Shown one piece after another: positions 26,045 to 34,556 of a stretch of 64,000 bases of DNA. Position numbers and translations under genes: made by a program. The notes under the pieces were generated by a model. That model had not been told where the DNA came from and ran no database searches. It saw only the letters and a list, made by a program, of their open reading frames with translations. Numbering within the stretch: position 1 is the first letter of the stretch; the number at the start of each line of letters is the position of its first letter. The DNA is from Pseudoxanthomonas sp. CF125 (GTDB taxonomy: Bacteria > Pseudomonadota > Gammaproteobacteria > Xanthomonadales > Xanthomonadaceae). The DNA is taken from positions 1,718,331-1,782,330 of the forward strand of contig NZ_FNLD01000001.1 of the NCBI RefSeq assembly GCF_900104085.1, given 5' to 3'.

Positions 26045-28063
26045 TCAGTAGTACGCGCCGTAACCGATCAGATGGTTGGCGAAGCCTACCCAGAGCAGGA
26101 ACAGGCAGGACAGCGCCAGTAGCAAGGCCCACAGCTTGGCCAGCCAGCGGCGGCGTCCGCGCAGCACGTGCCAGGCGTTCCACACGGCGACTGCCGCGCC
26201 CACAGGCAGCACTACCGTTGCCAACAGGCGCAGCAAGTTGATCCACACATCGGAACTGGCTCCGGTCATCTCCAGATCGCCCAGCATCGCGACCACGAAG
26301 CCCAACGCGCCGCCCACCGACAGCAGCACGGCCAGCGCAGCGAGCCTGACCAGACGGTGCGCACGCGCATCGGTTCCGGACAACGCGTACGGCACACCGT
26401 AATAGCGGCGAATCAGCGCAGACACCGGCCATGCGAGTACGGTCAACAGCAACACCGCCAGACTGGCCGCCAGTAGCGGCAGCGAAAGCGCGCGCCAGGT
26501 GGAGAGGCGTTCGAACACCATGATCGGCGCGTAGGGCTCCATGCTGAAACGGATGACCTTGCCATCGACGACATCGGCGGCCAGGCGATCGCTGCCGGCG
26601 ACGTCCTGCCAAAGGTAGGGCGAAATCTCGCGCCACTTCTTCGGCACGCCGTTGGCGCCCATCGCCAGCGGCACGCTGATGGTGCCGTCCTCGTTCGCCA
26701 CCACCTTGACTTGGCCCAGCATGTTCACCAGCGACAGCAGGTTGCTTTGAGGACGCCGGCTGCTGTCGTAGTGGCCCACCATCTGCTGCGCATGGAGCTT
26801 GGCCTGTGCGGCGTCGATGCCAGGCGTGCGTGTTCTGGGACCTGGCAGATAGCGATCGGCGAAACCGCGAACCAAGGCGCCGCGGATCACCCCGGTCGCG
26901 CCGTCCCGTCCGCTGCTGTTCATGGAGACGAAGATGCCGATGCCATCGTCGAGAAACAGTTCCAGGTCGCTGTGGAAATACATCGTGTCGCCGCCGTGCG
27001 CGATCGCACGATGGCCGTTGACGGTGGTTTCGTAGAAACCGAGCATCATCCGGTTCAACGGACCGACCGAAGTCTGGCCCGTGGCATGCATCTTCTGCGC
27101 GGTTGCGGCGCTGAGGATGCGCGCATCGCCGTAGGCGCCATCCTGCAGGTGCGCCAACATGAAGCGGCCCATGTCCGCACCCGTGGAGGCAAGACTGCCC
27201 GCCGGCGCCAGGCTGATGAACTCGTAATCCTTCGCCTTGCCGTCGGAAGCCTTCGTGTAACCCTTCGACATCTTCGCCAGCAAGGCGGGTGGCAGCGGTT
27301 GGCTGAAGCTCGAATGGGCCATCCCCAACGGCTGGAAGATATGGCGCTGGATGTATGCGTCGAACGGTTCGCCCGACACGCGCTGGACGATATAGCCGGC
27401 CAATGCCGTGGCGTAGTTGGAATAGGCGGGCGTCGCGCCCGGCGCATGGATGCGTTCGGGCACCCAGCGCTTCAGTGCCTCTCCCAGCGGTACGATTTCT
27501 TCCTTGCGCGATGTGATCAGGCCGCGGATCTGTTCTTCCAGACCGGTGGTATGGGTCATCACCTGCCGCAACGTCATCGGCTTGCCGTCGGGCGACGGGA
27601 TCTTGAAATCGAGGTACTGGTTTACGTCCGCATCCAGATCCAGCTTGCCCTGCTCGACCAGCTGCATGACCGCGGTCCAGGTGAACAGCTTGGACACCGA
27701 GCCGGGACGGAACAGCGTTCCCGCGGGATCGACCGGGGTGCGCTTTTCGATATCCGAATAGCCATAGCCCTTTTGCAGCAGCACCTGGCCATCCTTGACC
27801 ACCACCACCACCGCGCCGGCGATGTCGCCGTTATCCAGCGCGTAGGGCAGGTAGCCGTCCAGCCAGGCCTCGGCATCAGCGCGGGTCAGCTCGGGCGCAC
27901 CACTGGGCGAGGGGATCTTGGGCAATTGGGAAGCGGAGGGGTCCACCGGCACCGTAGCGGGTGGGATCGCGACCGGTGTCAGGGCGGCCTCTTGCGCCGT
28001 CAGTGTCGAGATCAAGCCCATGGCCAACAGGCAGCCGCACAACGTGAACGGAATTACGCGCAT
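26045..28063 (-). CDS. Membrane-bound serine hydrolase of the penicillin-binding fold
   Basis: 672 residues with an N-terminal signal peptide (1-23). The catalytic motifs are S122-V-S-K125, Y213-S-N215 and HGGDT near residue 355. After the ~460-residue hydrolase region come one helix near 530 and three more towards the C-terminus (LAALAVLLSVGGALGFVVAM and LWALLLALSCLFLLWVGF are visible), so the active domain would be periplasmic and tethered. The ATG at 28063 was chosen because GGAG lies 8 nt upstream and the signal peptide starts there. It is first in the minus-strand unit under the promoter at 28140-28178 and divergent from the XRE-cupin regulator. A D-peptidase or esterase role is inferred. 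Confidence 0.83.
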   Translation of the reverse strand: MRVIPFTLCGCLLAMGLISTLTAQEAALTPVAIPPATVPVDPSASQLPKIPSPSGAPELTRADAEAWLDGYLPYALDNGDIAGAVVVVVKDGQVLLQKGYGYSDIEKRTPVDPAGTLFRPGSVSKLFTWTAVMQLVEQGKLDLDADVNQYLDFKIPSPDGKPMTLRQVMTHTTGLEEQIRGLITSRKEEIVPLGEALKRWVPERIHAPGATPAYSNYATALAGYIVQRVSGEPFDAYIQRHIFQPLGMAHSSFSQPLPPALLAKMSKGYTKASDGKAKDYEFISLAPAGSLASTGADMGRFMLAHLQDGAYGDARILSAATAQKMHATGQTSVGPLNRMMLGFYETTVNGHRAIAHGGDTMYFHSDLELFLDDGIGIFVSMNSSGRDGATGVIRGALVRGFADRYLPGPRTRTPGIDAAQAKLHAQQMVGHYDSSRRPQSNLLSLVNMLGQVKVVANEDGTISVPLAMGANGVPKKWREISPYLWQDVAGSDRLAADVVDGKVIRFSMEPYAPIMVFERLSTWRALSLPLLAASLAVLLLTVLAWPVSALIRRYYGVPYALSGTDARAHRLVRLAALAVLLSVGGALGFVVAMLGDLEMTGASSDVWINLLRLLATVVLPVGAAVAVWNAWHVLRGRRRWLAKLWALLLALSCLFLLWVGFANHLIGYGAYY

Positions 28064-28139
28064 CGCATAGTCTCCGGAGGTAGAGGGCAAGCCAGGTTTC
28101 GGGGAGCTCGAACAGCTTGGCTATGGGATTGACTTTATC

Positions 28140-28178
28140 CTGATTCGGCAATAATGATCCTAATCAGAGAATTGTCAA
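28140..28178 (-). promoter_or_regulatory. Promoter and operator of the hydrolase-epimerase unit (copy 2)
   Basis: On the minus strand TTGACA (28173-28178), a 16-nt spacer and CATTAT (28151-28156) form a promoter 88 bp before the ATG at 28063. The interrupted palindrome CTGATTCGG...AATCAG spans 28140-28167; its left arm is one base further out than in copy 1. Bases 28151-28178 equal 21787-21814. The divergent XRE-cupin gene starts 130 bp away. Confidence 0.75.
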
Positions 28179-28310
28179 CATGCCGGAAGTACCCTTTCAC
28201 CCTTGTATGCCCAGCAACTGCCGCTATTTCCCTAGAGCGCCTACTGAGGCGATGATGATCCTGCCCAGGACATCCATTGTTGGGCATATCACTCGGGAGA
28301 CCAGGCAAGG

Positions 28311-29006
28311 ATGACATCGCAACACCCCACCATCGGCGGCCTGCTGCGCTCGCTGCGCGCGCGCAAGGGCTGGACGCTCAAGCAGATGAGCCAGCATTCT
28401 GGCATTCCGCTGTCCACCCTTTCCAAGGTGGAACACGACCGCCTTACTCTTACCTACGACAAGCTGCTCCAGCTCAGCCAGCGCTTGAACCTGCGCATGT
28501 CCGAACTGTTCGCAGAGCAGGACGATGCGCCCGAGCCGGCGGTGACCGCACGCCGCAGCATCGGCCGCATCGAGGACGCGATCCGCGTCAACACGCCCAA
28601 CTACGACTATTACTACTTGTGCCCGGAGCTGCGCCGCAAGCGCATGATCCCGGTGCTGACCCGCGTGCGCGCCAAGACCATCGAGGAATTCGGCGAACTC
28701 GTGCACCACTCCGGCGAGGAATACATCCACGTCCTCGAGGGACGGATGGAAGTGCATACCGAGTTCTACGATCCCATCGTTCTGGAAGCCGGCCAATCGG
28801 TATATATCGATTCCAATATGGGCCACGCCTACATTGCCGCCGAAGGCTGCGACGAAGTGCTTCTACTGGGCGTGTGCTCAAGCTCGGACGAGCAGCTGAT
28901 GGAATCGTTGATGACGCTGCATGGTGAAGAAACGATAGCCCAGCGCGCGCAAGGCGAAGCGGCGGCCAAGCGGCCCGGGGCCAGGAGCAGGAAAGCTTCC
29001 CGTTGA
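28311..29006 (+). CDS. XRE-family regulator with C-terminal cupin sensor
   Basis: 231 residues. An N-terminal Xre helix-turn-helix (LLRSLRARKGWTLKQMSQ to SKVEHDRLTL, residues 11-46) is followed by a linker and a cupin domain (~125-205; HHSGEEYIHVLEGRMEVH). Proteins of this build commonly sense a small molecule in the cupin and control amino-acid or polyamine catabolism. It is divergent from the hydrolase-epimerase unit, so it is the prime candidate to bind the CTGAT...ATCAG palindromes at 28140 and 21777. The gene ends 34 bp before the island boundary. Confidence 0.88.
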   Translation: MTSQHPTIGGLLRSLRARKGWTLKQMSQHSGIPLSTLSKVEHDRLTLTYDKLLQLSQRLNLRMSELFAEQDDAPEPAVTARRSIGRIEDAIRVNTPNYDYYYLCPELRRKRMIPVLTRVRAKTIEEFGELVHHSGEEYIHVLEGRMEVHTEFYDPIVLEAGQSVYIDSNMGHAYIAAEGCDEVLLLGVCSSSDEQLMESLMTLHGEETIAQRAQGEAAAKRPGARSRKASR

Positions 29007-29039
29007 AGCGGGTCGCGCAAATCACGACCGGATCCGAAT

Positions 29040-29069
29040 ACTGGAGCGGGTGAAGGGAATCGAACCCTC
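29040..29069. repeat. Left attachment site: partial copy of the tRNA-Gly 3' end
   Basis: The 30 bp are identical to 41895-41924, inside the tRNA-Gly gene; the bases on both sides differ. No D-arm or anticodon arm follows, so this is not a functional tRNA. Just inside it, a 9-bp inverted repeat AGCAAGGGT (29084-29092) / ACCCTTGCT (29146-29154) lies in a gene-free 176-bp stretch (29070-29245). Confidence 0.85.
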
Positions 29070-29245
29070 CCCCCCGCCCATCAAGCAAGGGTGCTGGCCC
29101 CAAGGCCCGTCTGGCAATTGATACTAGAAGTGATACCCACATCCTACCCTTGCTGAAAGCCGTGAGCTACAGGGCAGCGGATTTCGGCCTGAATCACCAC
29201 GCAAAGCGGTAAGGCGACCAGCCCTGAAATAGGACAGTGCGGCCG

Positions 29246-30373
29246 CTAGAGGACCTTAGGTGGTCCTTGATCGAAGCGCAGGACGGCTTTCACTGCCCTA
29301 CCCGCAGTCACGTCGGCGAACGCTTCATTGATATCGGAAAATTCGTAGAACGATACCAATCGATCTATGGGAAACTTGCCGGCGCGGTAGAGCTCGATGA
29401 GCTCCTTGATGAATAATGGGGAGATGGCATCTCCTTGGATAATTCCTTTCAGCGACTGACCCAATGCCAGTTGCGAAGCATCTATCACTGCGCCAGCGCC
29501 TTTGACAAAGGCAACGAAACCGAAAGTCCCCAACGCAGCCAGTGCACCTACCCCGGCTTCAAGATTTTCTTTACGCCCGCTGGTATCTAGAACGTAATCA
29601 ACGCCCCTGGCAGAAACAGCGCGCAGGTCTGCCACGAGATCCGCACTGTCTTTGGCATTGATCACATGAGTTGCACCCAATGACTTCGCCACATCCAGCC
29701 TGGCCGGGTCCACATCTACCGCAATGATTGCGCCCACGCCGGTGGCAGCGGCCGCCATTACCGCTGCAAGCCCAACTGCACCTACACCAAAGACGGCAAA
29801 CACCGAGCCCGGTTTCACTTCAAGTGCCTTGAGCACTGCGCCTGCGCCGGTTTGAAAACCGCATCCCAAGGGCCCCATCAGTTCTAACGGGACGTCTTTG
29901 GGAATCTTGATGGTGTTGCGCTGATGCGTGAGTGCAAAGGTCGAGAAAGACGATTGACCGAAGAAGTGGCCATGCAGAGCACCCCCATGAGGGAGGCTAA
30001 TCGCACTGGATCCGTCTAGGCGTGCCCCGGCAAAGTTCGCGTCCCACATGCGCTCACAGTAGGCGGCATGGGCAGAAAGACATGGCTTGCAGACACCGCA
30101 GGAATGATACGAGAGCACCACATGGTCCCCAACAACAAGGCCGGAGACCGCGCTCCCCACACGCTCCACCACGCCGGCCCCTTCGTGTCCCAGCACCACG
30201 GGCAATGGCGTGGGAAATTTCCGGTGCACAACGTGCGAGTCGGTCGCGCAAATACCAGTGGCAGCCAAGCGGACGAGCACCTCGTTCTCACGCGGATCTT
30301 CGACGGTTATGTCGCTAATCTCAAATATCCCACCGGCTTGACGCAACACGGCTGCTCTTGCTGCAGTTGACAT
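29246..30373 (-). CDS. Zinc-dependent (aryl-)alcohol dehydrogenase
   Basis: 375 residues of the medium-chain dehydrogenase family. Catalytic zinc ligands are C42 and H63 with E64 (GICATDS and LGHEGAG). The structural zinc is bound by C92, C95, C98 and C106. The NAD(P) fold has VFGVGAVGLAAV near 195 and an acidic residue after strand 2 (IIAVDVDPARLD), which favours NAD. The closest pattern is benzyl/aryl-alcohol dehydrogenases. The start at 30373 has GGAG upstream. It is the first gene inside the left end of the island and is read toward the attachment site. Confidence 0.9.
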   Translation of the reverse strand: MSTAARAAVLRQAGGIFEISDITVEDPRENEVLVRLAATGICATDSHVVHRKFPTPLPVVLGHEGAGVVERVGSAVSGLVVGDHVVLSYHSCGVCKPCLSAHAAYCERMWDANFAGARLDGSSAISLPHGGALHGHFFGQSSFSTFALTHQRNTIKIPKDVPLELMGPLGCGFQTGAGAVLKALEVKPGSVFAVFGVGAVGLAAVMAAAATGVGAIIAVDVDPARLDVAKSLGATHVINAKDSADLVADLRAVSARGVDYVLDTSGRKENLEAGVGALAALGTFGFVAFVKGAGAVIDASQLALGQSLKGIIQGDAISPLFIKELIELYRAGKFPIDRLVSFYEFSDINEAFADVTAGRAVKAVLRFDQGPPKVL

Positions 30374-30528
30374 TGGCGCTCCACAAGAATGGATTAACAC
30401 GGAGAAATATCTTCGTGAGGCGGCATGATGACCAACCGATAGACCAGATGGAACGATGTGGCGCATCGGAAGCGCAGGATTGGACTGTCGACAGCAAAAG
30501 TTAACAGCTGCGGGACGGGGAATTCCCG

Positions 30529-31197
30529 TCAGCAGCGGACCGCAAAAGCCAGCCCTGCCAAGCTGAGTTGACCGTCTGTCTCTGTACCAGCGCACAAGCC
30601 CTCATAGCTTTGGATCAGAAAATGGTCGCTTTGGATAGGTTTGGAATGAGTGGCCGCCACGATCACCACGGTGGCGCCAGCGGCCTCTGCTGCCTGAATA
30701 CCGGCGGGCGCGTCCTCCCAGACCAGGCAGTCTGAAATCTCTACACCCAGGGCCTGGGCCGCGGCGATATAGCAATCAGGTGCCGGCTTACCAAGCTCAA
30801 CATCTTCGGCAGTGATTAGCACTTCGGGCAGCGGTAGTCCTACGGCATTAAGCCGAGCAATCGCCAGGCGGCGCGGTGCGGAGGTCACGATGGCCCATCG
30901 CTGAGATGGCAGTGAGTCGAGAAAGCGGCGAGCACCCGCAATTTCCACGATGCCCTCAACATCGTCTACTTCTGCTTGTGTCAGGGCAAGCGCTTCGCGA
31001 TCGATATCCGTCCCAACAGGTGCAAATCGCCGCATCGTCTGGACGACCTGCACCCCGTGCATGGCGGCCAGCACCTCGGCAGGATCCAATGCATGGCTGA
31101 TGGCCCACCGGGTCCAGATGCGATTGGCCACGGTAATGCTGTCTAAGAGGGTTCCATCCATGTCAAACAGAAATGCTGCGAAACTACGATCCAGCAT
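30529..31197 (-). CDS. HAD-superfamily phosphatase (sugar-phosphatase/phosphoglycolate-like)
   Basis: 222 residues. Motif I LFDMDGTLLDS (nucleophile Asp), motif II VTSAPR, motif III Lys in LGKPAPDCY and motif IV WEDAPAGIQAA are all present, with a C1-type helical cap between motifs I and II. It dephosphorylates small phosphorylated metabolites; substrate unknown. The ATG at 31197 has AAGG 6 nt upstream. It lies 65 bp after the HxlR gene on the same strand. Confidence 0.87.
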   Translation of the reverse strand: MLDRSFAAFLFDMDGTLLDSITVANRIWTRWAISHALDPAEVLAAMHGVQVVQTMRRFAPVGTDIDREALALTQAEVDDVEGIVEIAGARRFLDSLPSQRWAIVTSAPRRLAIARLNAVGLPLPEVLITAEDVELGKPAPDCYIAAAQALGVEISDCLVWEDAPAGIQAAEAAGATVVIVAATHSKPIQSDHFLIQSYEGLCAGTETDGQLSLAGLAFAVRC

Positions 31198-31261
31198 AAG
31201 CAACCTTGGCGAGCTGAGGCGCCGGTGTTATGGCTTGGAAACCATGGCCATCCATTGCGAT

Positions 31262-31636
31262 CTACTGGTCCGCCCGCGCGTCGAATTTATCGCGTGCTTT
31301 GGAGATCTGACGCAGATGGTTTTGCGCCCACGTGGCAAGAGGTTCGACGGCCTCCCCTAAGGAGTGCCCAAGCGGCGTGAGCTTGTAGTCGACGCGCAGC
31401 GGGAGAGTAGAAACCTCCTTCCTATTCACCAGCCCGTCTCGTTCTAAGCCTCGTAGCGTCAGGGTGAGCATGCGTTGTGAAATGCCGCCTACAGATCGCT
31501 TGATGTCGCTAAAGCGCTTGGACCCTTGCGCCAGCAGCACCACGATCAGGATGCTCCATTTGTCCCCCACACGGGCTAATACCGAACTGATGACGCGGCA
31601 CTCGGGGTCGTTCGGGTCAGGAAACTGGATGGACAT
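31262..31636 (-). CDS. HxlR-family winged-helix regulator
   Basis: 124 residues; the whole protein is the HxlR domain (CRVISSVLARVGDKWSILIV at 13-32, then RFSDIKRSVGGISQRMLT and LERDGLVNR). HxlR proteins often respond to aldehydes, quinones or other electrophiles through a cysteine; C13 lies in the expected N-terminal place. It is divergent from the AraC-type gene across 155 bp that contain a short palindrome (CCTGC-CTA-GCAGG, 31676-31688). It probably controls the HAD/dehydrogenase genes downstream or its divergent neighbour. Confidence 0.9.
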   Translation of the reverse strand: MSIQFPDPNDPECRVISSVLARVGDKWSILIVVLLAQGSKRFSDIKRSVGGISQRMLTLTLRGLERDGLVNRKEVSTLPLRVDYKLTPLGHSLGEAVEPLATWAQNHLRQISKARDKFDARADQ

Positions 31637-31791
31637 GGTAAGGCTCCGGTTACAGAGATGTGCCTACTTGCGCACCCTGCCTAGCAGGACTACCTTAATT
31701 CAGGGCACAAATGTATACCACCTGGCGCCCTCGCGGCGACGGTGGCCGGTAGACGCATGTCCAAGTAGGGCATGCCGAGAAGAGATGGAAG

Positions 31792-32670
31792 ATGATGACT
31801 CGACAAGAGCGACTGGTTCCCCTCCCCGACAACATACTGTCGTTCTCGGTCCGGCAGGGCAGATGGAACGACATTGGCGTTGACATCACCGAGGCCCACT
31901 GCGCGGGGCGTGTTCTCCACCCGCTTTGCTATGAGGACCAAACTCGTTTGAATGTCCTGCTCGAGGAAGTTAGCAATTCTCCCTGCGAACCACGCTACCG
32001 CGAGCACCTGCCCTGTGCTACGGGCTACACTCCCCGACACCTGTATATGGCGCCCGCTGGCATGGAGTTGTGGGGGTATTGTGCGGACATTCGGTATGCC
32101 AAGGACGTTACCCTGATCTTCGACATACCTCGCTTGGAAGAGCGCTTTGGTGTCCAGCTGGACTGCCTGAATACCCCTAGATTGCGCTTCTCCAACGATC
32201 CGCTTTGGGGGCTGGTCAAGCTGCTGGCCGATGCTGTCGGATCCGAAGATCCGACAGCGCGTCTTTACGGAGACGGTTTGACCGCGGCTATTGTCGCGCG
32301 CCTAGTGATGGCAACCAAGGAGGTTGGACCCGAGGCTGGGAAGTTGGCGCCGTGGCAGCTGCGGCGCGTCCTGGAATACCTGGAGCAAAGCCTGCCAGAT
32401 CACGTGGCGCTCGCAGACTTGGCGGCTTTGTCAGGATTATCCCAATGGCACTTCAGCCGGGCGTTCAAAGCATCGACTGGATTGGCACCTTATCAATGGC
32501 AGCTTGAAGCGCGCATCAAGCGGTCACAATCGCTGCTCCTGGACACGCGAGCCACGCTCGAACAGGTCGCTGAAGCCCTAGGCTTTGCTGACGCGGTGCA
32601 CTTTGGGAAAACGTTCCGAAAGATTGTCGGAACGACCCCAGCGGCCTGGCGAAAGGCCAAGAAAAACTAG
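31792..32670 (+). CDS. AraC-family transcriptional regulator
   Basis: 292 residues. The C-terminal ~100 residues hold the two AraC helix-turn-helix motifs (LADLAALSGLSQWHFSRAF and LEQVAEALGFADAVHFGKTF, then GTTPAAWRK). The N-terminal ~170 residues are a sensor domain without clear family identity. It is divergent from the HxlR gene and convergent with the SDR gene (19 bp apart). A role in inducing the oxidoreductases of the island is likely, but the target is not visible. Confidence 0.9.
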   Translation: MMTRQERLVPLPDNILSFSVRQGRWNDIGVDITEAHCAGRVLHPLCYEDQTRLNVLLEEVSNSPCEPRYREHLPCATGYTPRHLYMAPAGMELWGYCADIRYAKDVTLIFDIPRLEERFGVQLDCLNTPRLRFSNDPLWGLVKLLADAVGSEDPTARLYGDGLTAAIVARLVMATKEVGPEAGKLAPWQLRRVLEYLEQSLPDHVALADLAALSGLSQWHFSRAFKASTGLAPYQWQLEARIKRSQSLLLDTRATLEQVAEALGFADAVHFGKTFRKIVGTTPAAWRKAKKN

Positions 32671-32689
32671 TATTCCGACCACTTGTTTC

Positions 32690-33466
32690 TCAGGTGGTTG
32701 GAATAGTGCCACCATCGATCACAAACTCAGTGCCTGTGATCGAAGATGCGCGATCAGAGATGAGGAAGGACACCAGCTCAGCCACCTCCTCCGGCTCTGC
32801 CGGGCGCCCAAGCGGGATCCCACCCAGTGAATCCATGAGTTGTTTCAGCGCCGCATCACGATCGCCGCCCAAGGTCGCGGCGATCCGCATGATCAGCCCT
32901 TCCGCTGATTCAGTCCGAACGAAGCCAGGTGCAACGCTAACCACCCGTATGCCCTTGGGTCCCAACTCTTTCGACAGACCCTTGCTGTAAGTGCTGAGCG
33001 CGGCCTTGGCAGATGCGTAGGGCAAGGTCGCATCATGGAGCGGCAGTGCGCGTTGTATGGAGGTGATGTGCAAGACAACGCCCGAACCTCGCTCAATCAT
33101 GGCTGGGACCAAGAGGCGATCAAGTCCGACGGCCGGATAAAGATTGACCGCAAACGCATCTTCCCAGTCTTGATGGGAAGCCGCCACGAATCCACCAGCA
33201 GGAGTGGTAGACGCGCCTACCACATGGACGATCGCATCGATCTTGCCCAATCGCCTCGTCGCCGCTTCGGCAACGGTTTCTATTCCAGCCATGGTGGCCA
33301 GGTCGGCAGCGATGAAATCTTCCTCATCCTGCAGATCATCCGGTTTGGAACGTGCGGTTGTGAAAACCATAGCCCCGGCGCTTCGCAGTCGCTTGACTAC
33401 TGCAGTGCCCATGCTCTTGGTTCCGCCGGTGACGAGAATATGTTTCCCTACGTTTTCTTCAATCAT
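32690..33466 (-). CDS. Short-chain dehydrogenase/reductase
   Basis: 258 residues. The cofactor motif TGGTKSMG (13-20) and catalytic S136, Y150 and K154 (LPYASAK) are intact, with the C-terminal [10 protein letters not shown] typical of classical SDRs. R39 after the second strand (TTARSKPD) suggests NADP. It reduces or oxidises an unknown carbonyl/hydroxy compound. It lies 78 bp after the NTF2-like gene on the same strand and may share its transcript. Confidence 0.9.
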   Translation of the reverse strand: MIEENVGKHILVTGGTKSMGTAVVKRLRSAGAMVFTTARSKPDDLQDEEDFIAADLATMAGIETVAEAATRRLGKIDAIVHVVGASTTPAGGFVAASHQDWEDAFAVNLYPAVGLDRLLVPAMIERGSGVVLHITSIQRALPLHDATLPYASAKAALSTYSKGLSKELGPKGIRVVSVAPGFVRTESAEGLIMRIAATLGGDRDAALKQLMDSLGGIPLGRPAEPEEVAELVSFLISDRASSITGTEFVIDGGTIPTT

Positions 33467-33544
33467 GTCAATCTTGGTTTGTGTTGCAAACTGGCTTTCA
33501 TTGCCTCCGTAGCTCAGAGGCTCTTGTCTGTTCGAATAGTTAGG

Positions 33545-33871
33545 TCAACCGATGGATAGCGTCGCGATCTCATCTTTGACTAGCGTAAACCGGTAGGTCA
33601 GATCGACCGGATTGCCCGGAAAGTCGCCTGTCACATGTGCGCGCACCACTGGCGCCTGGCTTGGGCCCTCTACCTCGAACGGTTCGGACTGGAAGCTGTA
33701 TTTCTTGCGACTATCACTCGCCCATCGGCGGATCTCATCGCGGCCTACGAAGTCCCGCTTCTCATCGTTGACCTTGGCATCAGTTGCAAAACAAGCCGCG
33801 ATGCGATCCGCGTCATTGGTGTTGGCAGCGGAAAAGTATTCGTAAACCGCGGGGGGAAGGTTAAGTGCCAT
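33545..33871 (-). CDS. NTF2-like/SnoaL-type small protein
   Basis: 108 residues from the ATG at 33871 (AGGA 7 nt upstream). The NTF2-like cone fold is suggested by VYEYFSAANTNDADRIAACF, FVGRDEIRRWASDS and the final beta strands with DLTYRFTLVKDEIATL. Such proteins bind or transform small ligands (isomerases, dehydratases) or are non-catalytic. It is divergent from the second HxlR gene (53 bp gap). Confidence 0.82.
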   Translation of the reverse strand: MALNLPPAVYEYFSAANTNDADRIAACFATDAKVNDEKRDFVGRDEIRRWASDSRKKYSFQSEPFEVEGPSQAPVVRAHVTGDFPGNPVDLTYRFTLVKDEIATLSIG

Positions 33872-33890
33872 GTCTTTTGTCCTATCTGCA

Positions 33891-33918
33891 TTGATCCAAG
33901 TCAAAATATGTCTATGCT
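33891..33918 (+). promoter_or_regulatory. Candidate promoter of the second HxlR gene, giving a near-leaderless mRNA
   Basis: TTGATC (33891-33896), a 16-bp spacer and TATGCT (33913-33918) match sigma-70 boxes moderately well. The ATG is only 7 bp after the -10 box and no Shine-Dalgarno sequence precedes it, so initiation would start at or beside the start codon. Confidence 0.35.
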
Positions 33919-33924
33919 AGGGCC

Positions 33925-34317
33925 ATGTCTAGAACACACAAAAAAGTGAGTTACTCACCTACAGGTAAGCTCGAAGATGTCACACCCGCCATGGCGGCGG
34001 CCGGCGCCAGAGCGGCAATTCAACTGATCGAAGGCAGATGGAAATTGTTGATTGTCTTTAACCTGTTTGGACAAGGCGTGCTGCGTTTCTCCGAACTCGA
34101 TCGATCAATTCCCGAGGTGTCGCAGAAGATGTTGATCCAGCAACTGCGAGAGCTTGAACGCGATGGGATAGTGCATAGAACCATCTATCCCGAGGTGCCA
34201 CCGAAGGTGGAATACACGCTCACCGCGTGGGGTCTTGCGATGTGCCCGACACTCAATTCTCTTCTTGAATGGGGGGCGGCCTGCCCCGTCAAGGCACAAC
34301 CTGCGCCGGCTGAGTAA
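33925..34317 (+). CDS. Second HxlR-family regulator
   Basis: 130 residues with the HxlR core GARAAIQLIEGRWKLLIVFNLF, RFSELDRSIPEVSQKMLIQQL and LERDGIVHRTIYPEVPPKVEY. It lacks the N-terminal Cys of the first HxlR protein (an Ala-rich stretch is there instead); its only cysteines are in the C-terminal third (LAMCPTL and AACPVK). It is divergent from the NTF2/SDR pair and probably regulates it. Confidence 0.9.
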   Translation: MSRTHKKVSYSPTGKLEDVTPAMAAAGARAAIQLIEGRWKLLIVFNLFGQGVLRFSELDRSIPEVSQKMLIQQLRELERDGIVHRTIYPEVPPKVEYTLTAWGLAMCPTLNSLLEWGAACPVKAQPAPAE

Positions 34318-34556
34318 GCGCTATTACAGAGCTTAATTAGACAGTCGCCGTTCGGTATTCGATGCCTGGTCTTTGCCCGCGGGTGTTCGGCTGAAACCGC
34401 AGGACGCAACGCAAAAACAGACGGGCAATCGCAAATTTGAACAGTGTGTTCTGCCTGTTCGCCAATCATATTGGCTTTACCGGATAGGCATGTGGAGCGG
34501 ATTGGATGCGCTCTCACCTTCTCCTTTTCGGCTTCTCCAACCCCAAAAGGATCTTC

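Noticed and set aside
29040..29110. A second tRNA-Gly gene at the left island end
   Set aside because: Only the T-arm and acceptor strand are present; no anticodon arm or D-arm follows.
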